Shown here piece by piece: positions 32,091 through 44,510 of a DNA stretch of 64,000 bases; position 1 is the stretch's first letter; each line of letters opens with the position of its first letter. Origin of the DNA: Rhodeus uyekii (Eukaryota; Chordata; Actinopteri; Cypriniformes; Acheilognathidae); NCBI GenBank assembly GCA_037043235.1, contig JAWRVZ010000064.1, positions 558,001-622,000 on the forward strand, given 5' to 3'. The position numbers and the translations under genes were made by a program. Below the pieces are notes generated by a model, which saw only the letters and a program-made list of their open reading frames with translations, made no database searches and had not been told where the DNA came from.

Positions 32091-35000
32091 AAAAACTATT
32101 AAAGTAATTTAGCGAAATACTGAATTTCATGCAAATAGTGTCCATTTATTTTAATGACCTGCTGCTACCCAAACACGTCCGCTGCATTCTTCACCAGAAC
32201 AGAAACACAGCCTATCTATTCTTTGTTGTTGTTTATGACAAAGAAATACATTGTCACTAAAGAATGCACATTTCCTTGATTACTGCACGTTTCCACACAA
32301 AGCAGATATACATATCTCGAACTCTGCCATAAAGATAAGACAGATTTGTCTGTTTATTTAAAGAACAAGGCGACATCACAGATAGCTTTGATTATGATGG
32401 ATCATGCATCATTGATGACATGTTGAGCAGAATGAAAGGGGCTGTGAGAGCTATCTCAGAGAGCAAGTGTCACAACAATATCTGTACAGGGACTCTTGGG
32501 TAATGCCTAAGTCTTGGAAGTTCATATATCAAACAATAGAACTTCTTTCCTATTTATTTTTTTCTTCCTCCAGAAATACAACTTTTTCCTCAGATTTGAC
32601 TTCACAGCTATTCTGTCATACAAACATCTCCTGGACAGTGTCCTACACCTACCACAGACATACTCCATTACATTACTTAACCATTAAGCTTTATAAAAGT
32701 TCGGAGCAAGCTCATTATTATGAGCTCAGGTTACGCATTTATGTTATTTTTGGCAGGGGTCAGTCTTTTCACTGTGGTCATAGTCGGTGTAAGGGTCCAT
32801 TTATTATGTGTAAATAATATTAATTTCAACCTAAGAATACGCAGACACCAAGGCCATGTTTTCATAATTCTAATCAGAACATGCTAAGAAGATTTGTCTT
32901 CGTTACATCACCAGAAATTCATATCATTTTCAAGGTGGCAGTTGGACTCAATAAGACAAACACTGTTTTTTAAAGAAGATGAATAATATCCCTACATTTG
33001 CCCCATCAGAATTACCATTGAAATATTGCTCTGCAGATATATGGCTGTATTTTCTGGCTTCAATATTCTATATAACATAAGCCTAGTTATATTACTATAT
33101 TTAGAGTGTGTATAGCTACTATTTTGTTAAGAGGAAAAATTCAAAAGCTACAAAAATATATAACAGAAATATGGGTTTGTTGCTGCCAGAGATAGCAAAA
33201 AAAAAAAATTTTTGATTGAACTGAAATGGAGCTAAGTTAGCTTGGCAGCATTCATTTATTATTCCACATGACTCTAATTATACTTAAATGACTGAAGTTG
33301 AATAAAGCAAAGGCTATTTGGACTGAGTGTAAGCGGTATAAACAGCAACTGCATTTCTTTAAACTACTGTAAGAAATGTTGTTGTGTAAAGATGCATTTC
33401 ACACATTATGCTATTCAAACAAAGTCATTACATAAGTTATTTTCCTTAATATATTTATGGAAAAATATCAAAGTAATGGTGGTCAGTAAAAGCAGTGAAA
33501 ATATCATTTGAGAACAATTTTGCCAAATTTAATTGTTCTTCCTATCATTGTAAGCGTTTTTGTTTTCGTGTTATTTTATTTGTTTCAGTGGTCTTGGACT
33601 TTGAGTTTGTACTATTCTAATATTAGTTATACTTTATCATAATTATTTATTATAATTTAAATCATTTATTTATTGTTTATGTGGATTCCCATGCATTAGT
33701 TTTATTAAAAATATTAACAGCAATTTTCATGTTTACAGTGCAGATAATGCAGAATACTTTCACATTATAAACTTAAAGGTGCTTTTATTTTGTATACTTT
33801 CATTACACATGAAGAAATTATAATTTTAAGAAACATCATTAAAACGATGCTCACATGAGACACAGACTCCATATATCACTCTCCAGACTTCAAGTCAGTC
33901 TTTTAGAACAAGTTGTTGTATTCTGGGGTGCCCATTTATGGACATGTGTCAAGTTGAGATTCTAAGTAAAGTATTTTGAGCATACACATAAACGCAAAGA
34001 CATTCACTGTATCCATTTACTAACACAGACAGGCATAAAAAGTTGCTCATTTACAAAAACACCATTTACATGATTCAGAAACATGATTCTGTGACCTGGA
34101 ATGAATATACAACTCAATACCTACAATGAAAACATTTGTAAAATCTTATTTCCTTTTATTTGTTGTGAATACATTATAATTGCCTCAGGACATAACCAAA
34201 TGACTGACAGCATACATATGGAATGAAAGTAAAAGCAGACCTTTAGTTCAACTCGTTGAATAGTATTCGCATGACACTTTGGACAATCCTTTGGCCTCAA
34301 CTTAAACAGCCAATCACACGGCACGAAAGCAGACGAAGACGATGTCATAACGATTTAATCTCAAATTTCTAATTCTCAACAACTGTTTCTTACAGTCTAT
34401 ACATTTGACTTAAGACAGTTTTTTATATCCATAACCGTGCATGAAGGCTTTATCATCGCCAAGGCACATTAAAAATATATCAAGTATCACCACAATGTTA
34501 GACAGAGTAAAGAGTACAACAACAACAACAACAAAAACATTAAAAAGGGCGAAGCTCACTCTTTAGATTAAGTCCATGTTTAATGATATGTTTTTAATCC
34601 ACTTCTCATCTTTAAAGGAGGACATACTTTATCTCTCATACCTCCACTTAGCTCAAGGAGAGCCAGGTGCATATCTAATGACAGCGAGCAGAAAGAGAGC
34701 GAAGAAATTCCAACCTGCCAACATTCCCAAACCTCATTATGTGCCCGGAATACCTGACACTCTGTCTGTCTGTCTTTCTGTGAGTGACAGGTTTAGGGAA
34801 TTATGGGTAATTCAATACATCCTGGAACCCCCATAGCCGTAATTGAGAGCAGACAAAGTGCTCGGATAATGCCTCCTGTCGATTAGCTATGTTTGGAGTG
34901 AGCGGATTAAAAAACTGTACTGTTACCCGCAGGTAAAGTGAAGAGGGGGCGGAAGGTGTAAGGTTTAGGCCGTGTGAAGGAAGGATAAAAGATGAGGCGT

Positions 35001-35290
35001 TTGACATAGTTCTGTATTTTTATCAAGGGCGTTCAGTTGCGCTGACAGGAGTTTTTTGAGGGAGACAAAGCTGAAAGTTAGTCAGTCATTTTAAGATACA
35101 AACATTCACTCACTTAAAACAGTACCAGTGAAAAACAAGGACTTGGGTAACACAGAAAGACTAGAAGGGTTGTATAGACCAAAACATAACAGATCCGTAT
35201 CAAAACCGATGAAATCTTTTATGAAGCCAATTTTAGTGGCTCTAGCCAAGTTTGAGTTTGAGCAAACTCAGTTTTTTTAGGATTAAGAAG
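32091..35290. other. 5' UTR intron, middle part, no feature recognised
   Basis: AT-rich DNA with occasional poly-A and an (AAC)n run near 34518-34534. No exon or transposon was identified. Confidence 0.45.
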
Positions 35291-35374
35291 ATTGTTTTTT
35301 AGTGGCATTAATCACCACGGTAACTAAAACTACATGGCTAACCTGCTCCGAAGTAGGTTTTATTATGGGCATTG

Positions 35375-35500
35375 ATGGCTTTGAGTGCAACTGCACTGCC
35401 AGTGACACAAGTTCGAGTCCCAGCTCGAGGTTCTTTGCTGATACTGTTCCCCTCTCTTTCCACCCCATGCTTTCCTGTCAAAATTTCTATTAAAACTATT
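35375..35500 (+). repeat. tRNA-like SINE fragment
   Basis: GAGTGCAACTGCACTGCCAG followed by a B-box-like GTTCGAGTCCCAGCTCGAGG and a pyrimidine tail (CCCCTCTCTTTCC). It is typical of a fish tRNA-derived repeat; the family was not named with certainty. Confidence 0.5.
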
Positions 35501-35689
35501 TCTAAGTAAAACTATTTTACTTTTTCAACTTTATTTAGTGTGTAATGTTGCTGTTTGAGCATTCAAAAAATCTGTTTCTAGACGACCCCCTGGACATTAA
35601 AAAAAGAGTGCTCTAACCCTTTGGGCCGTGCCCTATTTTAGGGCATTTTTTTACAGACCAAGACTAGTTTAGTTGGGCAGACCTGGCAT

Positions 35690-35970
35690 CTGTGGCAGCT
35701 GTGGTTAGAGAGTTGGATTTGTAGCTCGAATGTTGCAGGTTCGAGTCTCAGTACCGGCAGGAAATGTAGTTGGGGAAGTAAATGAACAGTGCTCTCTTCC
35801 ACCGTCATGCCCTGAGATGCCCTTGAGCAAGCCATCTAACCCCCAATTGCTCTGGGCACTGAAACAAAAAAATGGCTGCCAGGTGTGTGTTCAATACTCA
35901 CTGCTGTGTGCACACTTGGATGGGTGAAAATTCAGAGTATGGGACACCATCACATCACAAGTCATTTTAA
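35690..35970 (+). repeat. tRNA-derived SINE
   Basis: An A-box-like CTGTGGTTAGAGAGTTGGAT and B-box-like GGTTCGAGTCTCAGTACCGG are followed by GCCCTTGAGCAAGCCATCTA and CCCAATTGCTCTGGGCACTG. The tail words match a widespread vertebrate/fish SINE with a conserved central region. Confidence 0.65.
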
Positions 35971-36213
35971 GGAGTTTTTCTTCTGGTTTCTAAATGAGTC
36001 AAGAAATCTGGGATTTAAAAGAATCAAACGTTTTTTTCTCTTGCTGCCTCATATACTGCTTATGTAGTGAGGAGAGACTGCAAGGCGAGACAGACAAGAC
36101 ATAATGTATGAGAAAGAGAGACAGAAGTCAAAAAAAAAATTACACTTCTGTGCTAGAGCCTTTTAACACCAAGGTGGCACTATACTCCATGGACGTACAG
36201 TAAACACACTTAG

Positions 36214-36214
<1 letters not shown>

Positions 36215-36252
<38 letters not shown>
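36215..36252. repeat. (CA)n microsatellite
   Basis: Uninterrupted CA run. Confidence 0.97.
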
Positions 36253-36255
<3 letters not shown>

Positions 36256-37506
36256 CAACTAGAATCCATCACTCTGGCACTTACTGCCCTGCTTTGATTT
36301 TTCAGCATACACAGAGGAAATCCAGTTCCTCGCCCTCTATGGTATCATGTTTTCCTCTCCAAATATACGTCAGAGGTCCAGCTAAACTAAGCCAAGCAAA
36401 TCATCATATTGAGAACACAGGTACAACTATACTCTACAGCATATGTACTTGTGCATGCAAATTAAATCAAAGCAGACATGCTTCATGTTTTACTGTAAAA
36501 AATATGTTTCAATATAGATAAAATAACTGCTAATATTTATTTAAATCAGTCAATAATACAAGACACACTCACATAGTCTGTAAAGTGTGTGCATACTCCA
36601 TCTGTGGCTTATGACTGAGACTTTCTCTTCGTCTCACCCCATAAAATGGTGGGGTGAGAGAGAGTTTCCATAAAGTCTGCGTGCATCATAGAGAAGTATT
36701 ATCCGGCCCGTTAACACGAGGCATAATACCGCTGGGAAGAGAAAGAGCCCCCTCTAACTTACTCAAGTACTATGTCCTGGCTTACTTTAGTCCCCTTATT
36801 CTTCTGAAGAACCACAGTCAAGCTCAGCTGTTGGCGTGGACGTGTGAGGAGGACCAGAGGCAGACTGAGAATCTCCCATCTTTCATTCTCTTGACAGACA
36901 CAACAGACACACTTTACTCCCTTTAAACATTCCTCACCAGCAAATCTGCCCAGCCATTTGAAAACAAACCTTATCTACTATCATAACCTTATTAATCTTT
37001 TCCTTAATTTAAAGCCACCCATGGGAGGTTTTCTGGCTCTAAGTCCATATTTTGAAGCAATCAATATGCTATGATACTTATAAAATGTGCTAAAGGTTAG
37101 CAGATATGTTTTTAAAACTTGTAAACAAAAAAATACTTAAGACATAAAGTAAATTCTAATGTTAATGACACAATCCCAAATGATGTCCGAAGCCTTTGTG
37201 CCCCTCCTCCTCCAAGTCCACACTTTGGTGACGTAATGTCACATAGACTGTCTGGTAGTCTGGCTCATGGAGCCTGCATCAGAATGCACTTTTCCGAAAC
37301 TTAAAATGACATCCTACACAAATGCTACACCCATCACAAGTTCCATTCATCTAGTAGTCTAATACCACACGCATCTGACTAGCAAAACAAATAGCAAATC
37401 ATTCACAGTGAAGGAAACAGCAGGTAAGGATTTTATAAATTATAATAAATCAAATGTAAAATAAAGTTATGTGTAAATAAAATAATAAATTTATTATTAT
37501 AACAAT
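36253..37506. other. 5' UTR intron, distal part
   Basis: No gene or transposon recognised. A short exact inverted pair (CACCCCATAAAATGGTGGGGTG) lies near 36635. Confidence 0.4.
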
Positions 37507-37743
37507 GGTTTCACTTTATTTGTATGGTCCCTTTAACACATTCTGTTGACTATAAGTAACAGACTAGTAGGATTTGGGTTAAAATTAGTTGACGTAGTTG
37601 CAAAGTTACTTATAGTCAGTAGAATGTCTTGGAGGACCATCAAAATGAAGAGTTAGCAGATATTAACCAGAGAGTCTACTAATACTCTATTGAGAGTTAG
37701 TTGACATATAGTTGCAAAGTTACTTATAATCAACAGAATATTC
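37507..37743. repeat. Dispersed TCACTTTATTT...GTTGACTATAAGTAA repeat, copy 1
   Basis: Shares GGTCCCTTTAACACATTCTG, GACTAGTAGGATTTGGGTTA and GAGTTAGCAGATATTAACCA with 51162-51402. Internally it repeats AGTTGCAAAGTTACTTATA twice. Confidence 0.7.
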
Positions 37744-38008
37744 AAAGCAAGCATGTGTGCTGGTAAATACATTAGTGCTTTTGTAAAGATGCCGTTTTAT
37801 AACATGCACTTGTTAAAGTCAAACATTTGTTTTACACTAAGTTGCCAGTAAGATCATTTTCATGCACAACGGGGAATTAAATCATCTGAATTTTTTTTTC
37901 TCTTCTTACCTAATAAAAAAAAAAATCACCCCCTAAATCACCTATCACAATTCATATACGTCTGTATCACCCAGATTCCATCGTTTTCAGTGCTGATGTC
38001 GTTATATG

Positions 38009-38091
38009 AATAGAATAGAAGAATAGAATAGAATAGAATAGAATAGAATAGAATAGAATAGAATAGAATAGAATAGAATAGAATAGAATAG
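38009..38091. repeat. (GAATA)n pentanucleotide microsatellite
   Basis: About sixteen GAATA/AGAAT units, some 190 bp below the donor of the inferred 5' UTR exon. Confidence 0.97.
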
Positions 38092-38277
38092 AGCGCTATC
38101 GACTATCGCCCGTCATAATACACAAACTGTCATTTATTCTGAGTGGTGCACCTTAAAACCATTCAAATATGTCTGAACTGTTGAAGATGAGCATTTTGAT
38201 TAGGTTTAGGTGTTTTTCTGCTAAACATCTACCATTGATATGCAATAAATGAAGGAAATATGAATAATAAAAGGTAC

Positions 38278-38565
38278 CTGTGAGAGCTGGTGTCTGTCGT
38301 TATTTTCTGGAATTTCTTGGCGCAGTTTGACACTTCAAAATCCGTTAGTATCCAAAGTCATACTTGAAATGTCTTTAAGGCGTTTCCGCAGTTCAAAAAG
38401 TAAGCTCTGTTCAACTTTTTTGAGGGTGAGACACAAAAACCGAAAACAAATCAAAAGAGTGATGAACTGTTCTCTCACTCTGTGTGACTCTGTGTGAGCG
38501 TCTGTGGCGCTCGTGTCTGCTCCGGGTGGAGGAGAGAGCGTCAATTAGCGCCTCGTGCAGGGAGG
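38278..38565 (-). other. sema3d: Inferred 5' UTR exon of sema3d
   Basis: On the minus strand a GC- and CpG-rich stretch ends at a strong donor (CACAG followed by GTACCT, exon end 38278). The first coding exon C1 has an acceptor 31 bases before its ATG, which requires an upstream untranslated exon. This stretch lies 7.6 kb upstream, directly below promoter-like boxes, and is the best candidate. It carries a short upstream ORF of 8 codons (38335-38361). The 5' edge is a guess from the TATA-like position; RNA evidence would be needed for certainty. Confidence 0.5.
38335..38361 (-). other. Short upstream ORF in the inferred sema3d leader
   Basis: An ATG at 38361 opens an 8-codon frame (MTLDTNGF) that stops with TGA at 38335, inside the inferred 5' UTR exon and well before the main start. 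Short upstream ORFs can reduce translation of the main frame. Whether this one matters depends on the exon being real. Confidence 0.35.
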
Positions 38566-38660
38566 GGAGGAAGGGGAGTAGCGCGCGCTTCAATATATTC
38601 ATTCGTTTTCCATGCGTTGGAGAAACTTTCATTTGAGTTGAGTAGTTTAATCGATTGGTT
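38566..38660 (-). promoter_or_regulatory. Putative sema3d promoter (CCAAT and TATA-like boxes)
   Basis: Reading the minus strand, a CCAAT motif sits at 38658-38654 and a TATA-like GAATATATTG at 38600-38591. They are followed by GC-rich DNA containing GCGCGCGC, which leads into the inferred 5' UTR exon. Order and orientation fit a promoter for the minus-strand gene. The boxes are short and could occur by chance. Confidence 0.4.
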
Positions 38661-38699
38661 CAGTTTATTTGTAAACTATGAAATATATTTACATTATGA

Positions 38700-39385
38700 A
38701 TAATTAATCGGTTTATTAATTTTTATTTAATATTATGCTGCGTTCAAGCTAGACTTCTCAGAATGGGCCCCTAAATCAGATCGATTAGCCTAATCCCGAC
38801 CTCAAAGAGAAGCTTCGTATGATTCCAAAAGATGGCTGCCCTGCAAAATTGGATTACTGAGTTATGTATGCATTTATTTTCAACTATGGGGTTCCTAAAT
38901 GATTGATTCTGATTGGTTGAAGAACGTTATAAGGTATTTAATTATCTTTCAGGAAGCAAAGAGAAAGTAGTTCCATAGTATGACATCATGCTGTCATATT
39001 ACTTCGCAAAACTATTTCAGTTATTTCAAAGGTTACAGTCTACAACAGCAAAAACTCACAAAGACACTAATCGAGCAAATAAATAACAACTTTACCGAAA
39101 ACTATTTAATAACATTCCTAGTACATACAGTACAGATACACAGACTTGCAAACACAGAACTTTATAACTTTATAATAGTTTAGCAACTGAAAAGCTAACG
39201 ATATTTATCAGTTGCAAGGTAATCAATATGCTGGTTGCTGGTTTTGAAGCAGTTAAACATACAACTTTGGTATTATTACACACGCTGTTGTCGAAAACTG
39301 TAGTGAGACAAAACTCAACACAAAAATTTTTCACATGCTTATATATAGTAGTATTGTGAAACCGTAATATTGTGAAATATTATAA
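38700..39385. other. Intergenic DNA upstream of sema3d
   Basis: AT-rich, no feature recognised. Confidence 0.5.
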
Positions 39386-39729
39386 TGGTCACACACGGCG
39401 CGGTGTCCAATGAGGAGACACGAGGAGAACGGCAGGAGTGAATGTTCATAAGGTTTATTCAAAACTTTAAAACAAAAGACACTTTAAATAATAACAGAAA
39501 CAACACCCAAGTGCAAACACGAAACGAACGGCATCCACAGACCACGAAAGACATCCATGAAGCAACATTAACATCCGACCAAGACAAGGGAACACCGGAG
39601 GGTATAAATACACATGGGGCAGATGGAAAACAGCTGACAAGGCTTTAGGTAAATTATTAAACATGGCCAGGTGCGTGAAGGACATGGAAGAAGGGACCCA
39701 GAAGTGAACAATGAGACAAGACCGTGACA
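39386..39729 (-). mobile_element. Solo LTR, antisense
   Basis: 344 bp with plus-strand edges TGGTCACACACGG and ACCGTGACA, imperfect inverted termini of TG...CA type. The reverse strand has a GAATAAACC poly(A)-type signal. An ATAA word flanks both sides, compatible with a 4-5-bp target duplication. Confidence 0.65.
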
Positions 39730-39800
39730 ATAATGTAAAATAATTGTTTTTGCTATTTAACATTTTAACAATGATATGATTCAAACATTTGTGCTAAGAT

Positions 39801-39801
<1 letters not shown>

Positions 39802-39865
<64 letters not shown>

Positions 39866-39866
39866 T
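39802..39866. repeat. (GA)n microsatellite
   Basis: About 65 bp of GA with one C interruption. Confidence 0.97.
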
Positions 39867-39940
39867 AATTAATACTTTTAATCATCAACTATGCATAAAT
39901 TGCTAAAATGATCAAAAGAGATAGTGAATACATTTATAAT

Positions 39941-41210
39941 TGTAACAGAATATCTGGGTTTGCTATGTGTTTTAGTTCTGTGACCTAGTTTTCAGTTCAT
40001 TGAAACTGAAACTTATATTGAATGTTCATTGTGTATAAGCCGGTTGTTCTGCTCCTGTTCATTGGTGCAAAGTTATGTGTAAATAAAACTTAATATGGTT
40101 TGCATTTAGATCCTGCATCTTTATTTGCCACCTAGCTGTGACAGAAGAAGTGATCATAAGACAAATCAATTAAAATGATGTTCCTCTCACAAGGGAACCA
40201 GAGACACTTGCACACTTTCTTGGAATATATTATCTTGGGCATTATGATAACAACTGTTTGCTATGTTTTTCTGCATGAAAGACCTAGAGGAAAGTTTAAG
40301 GACTAAATAGACTGGATACTCCTCCCCAATAGTCCCCCTTTACCATCTGCAAGAGCGCACCTTTCGCCACCAGCCCAGCCAAGTTACTAAAATCTGTATT
40401 CTCTGTTCTGTTCTGCCTCGCGCTCTCACCTCCTCTGCCTCTTCTGAGTCTACCAAGAGATCAATATCTGATTTGTCTGGCTGTTCCATGTTGATCAAGA
40501 AGATTGTTCCTAAGATATGTGTATTTCCAGTGTCAACCTTGAGGTCTATTTGTGAAACCTGTCTGTACTGCCTTAAGCTTCAGCGATGCATCAACGCCTG
40601 CTTGCACTGTCTCACCATAGCCCTTTGTTTCCTAATCAGTTCATAATAAATTTGCCTCAGGTTGAGTGTTCGCCAGTATACAGCCCTGGAATGTCCACCC
40701 ACTAGCTCCTTCCAGAACCTCCATGCACGTCACTCCACCTTGGCCGGTTGACTAGTCAGCTCCACCATGGCTCTACTCCAACTTGATTCCACCCAGTATT
40801 GTCATCCTTACAACTGCAATGAACTTCCTTGTCCCTCTGGCTCTGCTTTGGTCAGTCGTCATTTTACCTGCGCCATGGACTTGCAGGACTTCGTCCCTCC
40901 ACCCCTTTAGCTCCAGCAGGCTCCTCCTCCTTTACAACTTCACCTCCATCACCTTCTCATTCCTCCAGCACCCTGACTCCACCTTGGTTGCTTGTTGCTG
41001 CAGCTCTCCTTGCCCTCTAGGACCTTCTGTGTTGCCCGTATTTATGCTGAAGGGAGGCGATATCCAAATTGCTGGTTTCAGTTCCCAGCTTCCATCAGTG
41101 TCGTTTACAATAATGTTCTTTTGGTGCAACATCCTCTAATATTTGTATCAAGCCCTTTCCACTCTGTGCACATTCCTTCTCTCTCCTGCTAAAGATTTAA
41201 AGCACCACAT
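39941..41210 (+). mobile_element. Possible LTR retroelement remnant
   Basis: TGTAACAGAA at 39941 and CTGTGACA ending at 40143 could bound a short LTR with an internal AAATAAAAC. The following 1 kb has proline/serine-rich frames (for example 40783-41139), similar in style to the internal region at 24.9-25.6 kb. No second LTR or conserved enzyme domain was found. Confidence 0.35.
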
Positions 41211-41540
41211 TAATAGCTCCAAAGGAATAAGTGGCAAGGGAAGGAAAAAACAATGTTGAAATTAGTAAACTTTGTTTTGTGCTCATGATGAGAGTTTTGA
41301 TTATTCGATTATGTACCTTGTTTGTCTTTAGCAGCCTAGTTTAACAAAATTTAAAGCAAAAGTAGACAAAGTAGAATGGCTTTGAGGAAATTTTACAAAG
41401 AGCTAAATACTGCACCCCCAATATCTCTGTCTCAGTCCCAAGGCCTTCTATATGCCATATATGTAGGTGTCTAAATGTAAATAAATAAATAAATAACACA
41501 TCTATAAAAAATAATAATAGCCTGAAAAAAAGGTTTTGTG

Positions 41541-41735
41541 GCCTCAGTGCATCGCGGATTTTTCAAAAATATTTATCGATAAATTTAAATAAAAAAATAC
41601 CGCCATATCAGCAGCTATATTTTGAGCACAAGTGGATGTATCCCGTGAGCTGATTGGCTGTTCCTACTTCGCAGATTTTCACCTATTGCAGGGGGTTCTG
41701 GTCCACATTAACCGCAATAAACGAGGCATCACTGT
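41541..41735. mobile_element. Pogo/Tigger-like non-autonomous element, copy 2
   Basis: Inverted relative to the copy at 10200: GGCCTCAGTGCATCGCGGAT at one side and GCAATAAACGAGGCATCACT at the other. It is internally shorter (about 195 bp), consistent with a deletion derivative. Confidence 0.65.
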
Positions 41736-42677
41736 GCACCATTATTTTGGCTCTGACTGTCATATTTATTCTCAACTTTCACACTAGAGGAACCTTATCG
41801 TATTTCCTAGAACTAATGGTAGCATACTTTTCATATTTCATAACTCTTCACTGATTTAGAAAATGAATGTGAAAACTAATTCTGGATTCAGTGGCAGCAA
41901 AAAAAAAGGATACAAGAAAAGGTCACTACTAGGTTGTAAAATCAAGGCTTGCTTTAGGTCTCAATGAGTCATTTCTCTCTGACTTACGTACGTCATTAAC
42001 GATAGCTATTGCCATTCATTTGTTCTGTGACTTACATAGTTCTTTATTAAGGCTGACACATACAATAAATTCAGAAGCCTGTTACGGCAGAGAATGCAAG
42101 GCACAATTCAGTCATTGTATAAGCCTTTGGCCAGCAGGACTGCCAGAGTGGGAGAGAGAGAGAGCACTGAGCAATGGCACCCTTCAATTGATGTGATTTT
42201 TCACTTCCACGTTAGGAGCAGCATTTACATACATGTGGTTGAAACTGAGCTCTGCTATACTTTCCTCTTCATCATTACTTACTACAGTTAAAGAGCTTCA
42301 AAAAGTGAATCTAAACTCAGCTCTTCTGGGTACATGAAGCAAAACATGAAGCTTTTTTATGAGGATTATAGCATGCAGTTGTATTATTTGACAAAATATA
42401 CTGTAAGCAACTGAAATATTGTGATTAATCTGGTGCATAAACTCCTAAAAACTGAAGGTTATTCTGAATGCTTGCTGACCTTTTTGGGATGTGCTTTGGA
42501 TAAAATGCAGGACAGTCTGTGTAAAAACAACTGGGTGTTGTTGAGAAAAGTGTCTCGCAGTCCCAAAATGCTGCCAAAAATTCAATAAGTGGAATATTCG
42601 CCTGGAAAGAACCTTTTGTGTATTGTCTGTAAGTGAATATCTCTGTGTGTGAGTTAGGCTGGAAACATACTCAAAGT

Positions 42678-43094
42678 CAGGGGTTCCCAATACATCTATC
42701 GCAATCTACCAGCCGATTGCAAAGGTAGTCTGGGTAGATCGCATGGAATTAACAAAGTAGACGTCAACCCATTCGTCGTCATTATGAAATTTCTCACTTG
42801 ATTGACGTACAGGGCAGCCAGTGTAACATCTGACAGTCATTTCTCTCACAGATAACTTCAAAAGCAAAAATGTACTTTTATGAGTACTTTTTACAACTTT
42901 TATGAGTTGTATTGTGCAATTATAGTTCATGTAGTTACAAGCTAGCTGCAAGCTGCACCAACATATATTTTGCATATAAAGAATTCTCAATATATTCATA
43001 AATAAGTATATGCTTTGTATTTTTATAAGTAGATCATTTTGACTTGGTCATTTTACAAGTAGCTCATTAGCCAAAAAAGTGTGGGCACCCCTTG
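42678..43094. mobile_element. hAT-type non-autonomous element with 8-bp target duplication
   Basis: 417 bp with inverted ends CAGGGGTTCCCAA and, at right, the complement of CAAGGGGTGCCCAC. Flanks are CTCAAAGT (42670-42677) and CTCCAAGT (43095-43102), an 8-bp duplication with one change. 8-bp duplications and CAGGGG-type ends are hallmarks of hAT elements. No transposase frame. Confidence 0.8.
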
Positions 43095-43349
43095 CTCCAA
43101 GTGAACAAACCAAGATGAGAGCGAGAGAAATGCTGCCTTGGCAACTAGCTGACAAAAAATAATTTTCGTTGAGGTTTTAAAGCTAAAGGGGAAAATACTA
43201 ACCTAAAAAGTCCATGCAATTAAACCATTTATAGGCTATTTTCTTGCATCCAGGGGAAGTTTAATTTATAAATGTGTATAGCTCATGAGTGGAGTTCGCT
43301 TAGTGAAGTTCTCAGTTGAATTACTTTGAATATTCAACCTTGTTTGAGA

Positions 43350-43506
43350 TGTTCCCTTTCAAGGGAACTCGAGCTGCGTCATCGCTATGGGAACGGCCCC
43401 GCGTCATCAACTCTTGAAGCACAATAGAAAACACCTGTGAGAATGACGCGGATGACGTCATGAGCCAGGAAACAAAAGGCACGCCGAAACCGGCACCGAC
43501 AGCTTT
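43350..43506 (+). repeat. Left inverted terminal repeat of the 4.2-kb element
   Basis: Matches the reverse complement of 47373-47527 nearly base for base from GCTGCGTCATCGCTATGGGA through GGCACCGACAGCTT. Both copies therefore give the same chance peptide (VGAGFGVPFVSWLMTSS) on opposite strands. Confidence 0.9.
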
Positions 43507-43556
43507 TTCGTCTTCAACAAGCACTAGAAAGCTTGTGTAGCAAGAGTTTTCAGTAT

Positions 43557-43877
43557 GGCAGAAAGTTTTACGATGCGTGTTTCCCTTCTCCCATTTATTA
43601 CTGGCGGGATACGCACACTTTACGAGTGTCATGCAGGGGGGTAGAGCATGCACTGGCAGTGCTCAAGGGCGGTGCCTGTGCGGATTGTGAGCGGTTTCCA
43701 CTGCTAACTCTCTGCTCTCGCCTAGCAACCTTCGGGGAGGCTGCTAGAGCGCGTGGTCCTCGTGGCATGGGTCCCGCTGCCGCTGAGGCGTTGCGGTGGT
43801 CCCGGTCATGGGGATCACATATGTTCTCCCGGATATACCCCCCTTCCCCCGGGCTTCCGGAGCTCGTCCGAGGATGA
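43557..43877 (+). pseudogene. DIRS gag-like fragment
   Basis: The frame containing FYDACFPSPIYYWRDTHTLR, then VSCRGVEHALAVLKGGACAD and CERFPLLTLCSRLATF, shows a C...C...H...C..C pattern followed by PRGMGPAAAEALRWSRSWGS. This is like the N-terminal gag-like region of fish DIRS elements. It lacks the downstream remainder, and neighbouring gag-like pieces are out of frame. Confidence 0.55.
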
Positions 43878-43964
43878 GCCCCGTAGACTCGGGGGATGAA
43901 AACTCTCTACTGCGGCAGTCCAGTTTCGAGGAGCTGGGTATTGTCGGTATTAGAAAAAGAAGAA

Positions 43965-44340
43965 AGAAAGCGCTGTGTGTCTCCATGCCTGTGTACCCAC
44001 GCAAGCAGGAGGCACACAGTCTTTCATCGTATTGTGCTCAGTCAGTGTTTATTTCACTGGCTGCACTACATCTCGCAGTCAGCGCTCGGGGGCGCTGGCG
44101 GCGGGTATTGTGAGCACAGTTTCGATCTCGCTGCTGCTGAGGCTCAGTGACCTTGATCATCCTTGACCATCCTTGATGCTGGGTTCACGAGGAAGCATGT
44201 CTTGTGTGTATTGTGGTACAGTGGACGCTGTGTTTGCCTTTCATGCATTAGACCCGGGTTCGAGATTCACTCTGATGCACTTTTTCAGCTCTGAGGAACT
44301 GTATTTAGCGTCTGGACTGAGAGAGCAAAATGAAGTATTG
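43965..44340 (+). repeat. Internal direct repeat A, unit 1
   Basis: Begins GAAAGCGCTGTGTGTCTCC and CACGCAAGCAGGAGGCACAC and ends AGCTCTGAGGAACTGTATTT/AGCGTCTGGACTG, with the tRNA-Glu-like segment between. Unit 2 (44511-44735) shares both ends but has a shorter middle. Confidence 0.8.
44207..44279 (+). other. tRNA-Glu-like sequence 1 inside the 4.2-kb element
   Basis: A 73-base segment aligns with vertebrate tRNA-Glu: GTGGTACAGTGG (D-arm/A box), CTTTCAT (anticodon-loop position with TTC) and CCCGGGTTCGAGATTC (B box). TGTATTG and TGATGCA at the ends could pair with wobble. The T-stem is poorly paired, so it is probably a pseudo-tRNA or SINE head. Confidence 0.4.
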
Positions 44341-44510
44341 CTACCATGCTACCTGGTTTCCTGAGGACGCCAGGTTGCACTGGGCTCAAGCTAGATTTCC
44401 CGCTTTTTCAAGCGGATGTTCGGAAAATATCGGAGCCTCGAGGGGCTGGTTCCTTTTTTTTAGAGTTTCTGGCAGTTGCCAGGCTTCTCTCAGTCTGCAA
44501 AAAAAAAAAG

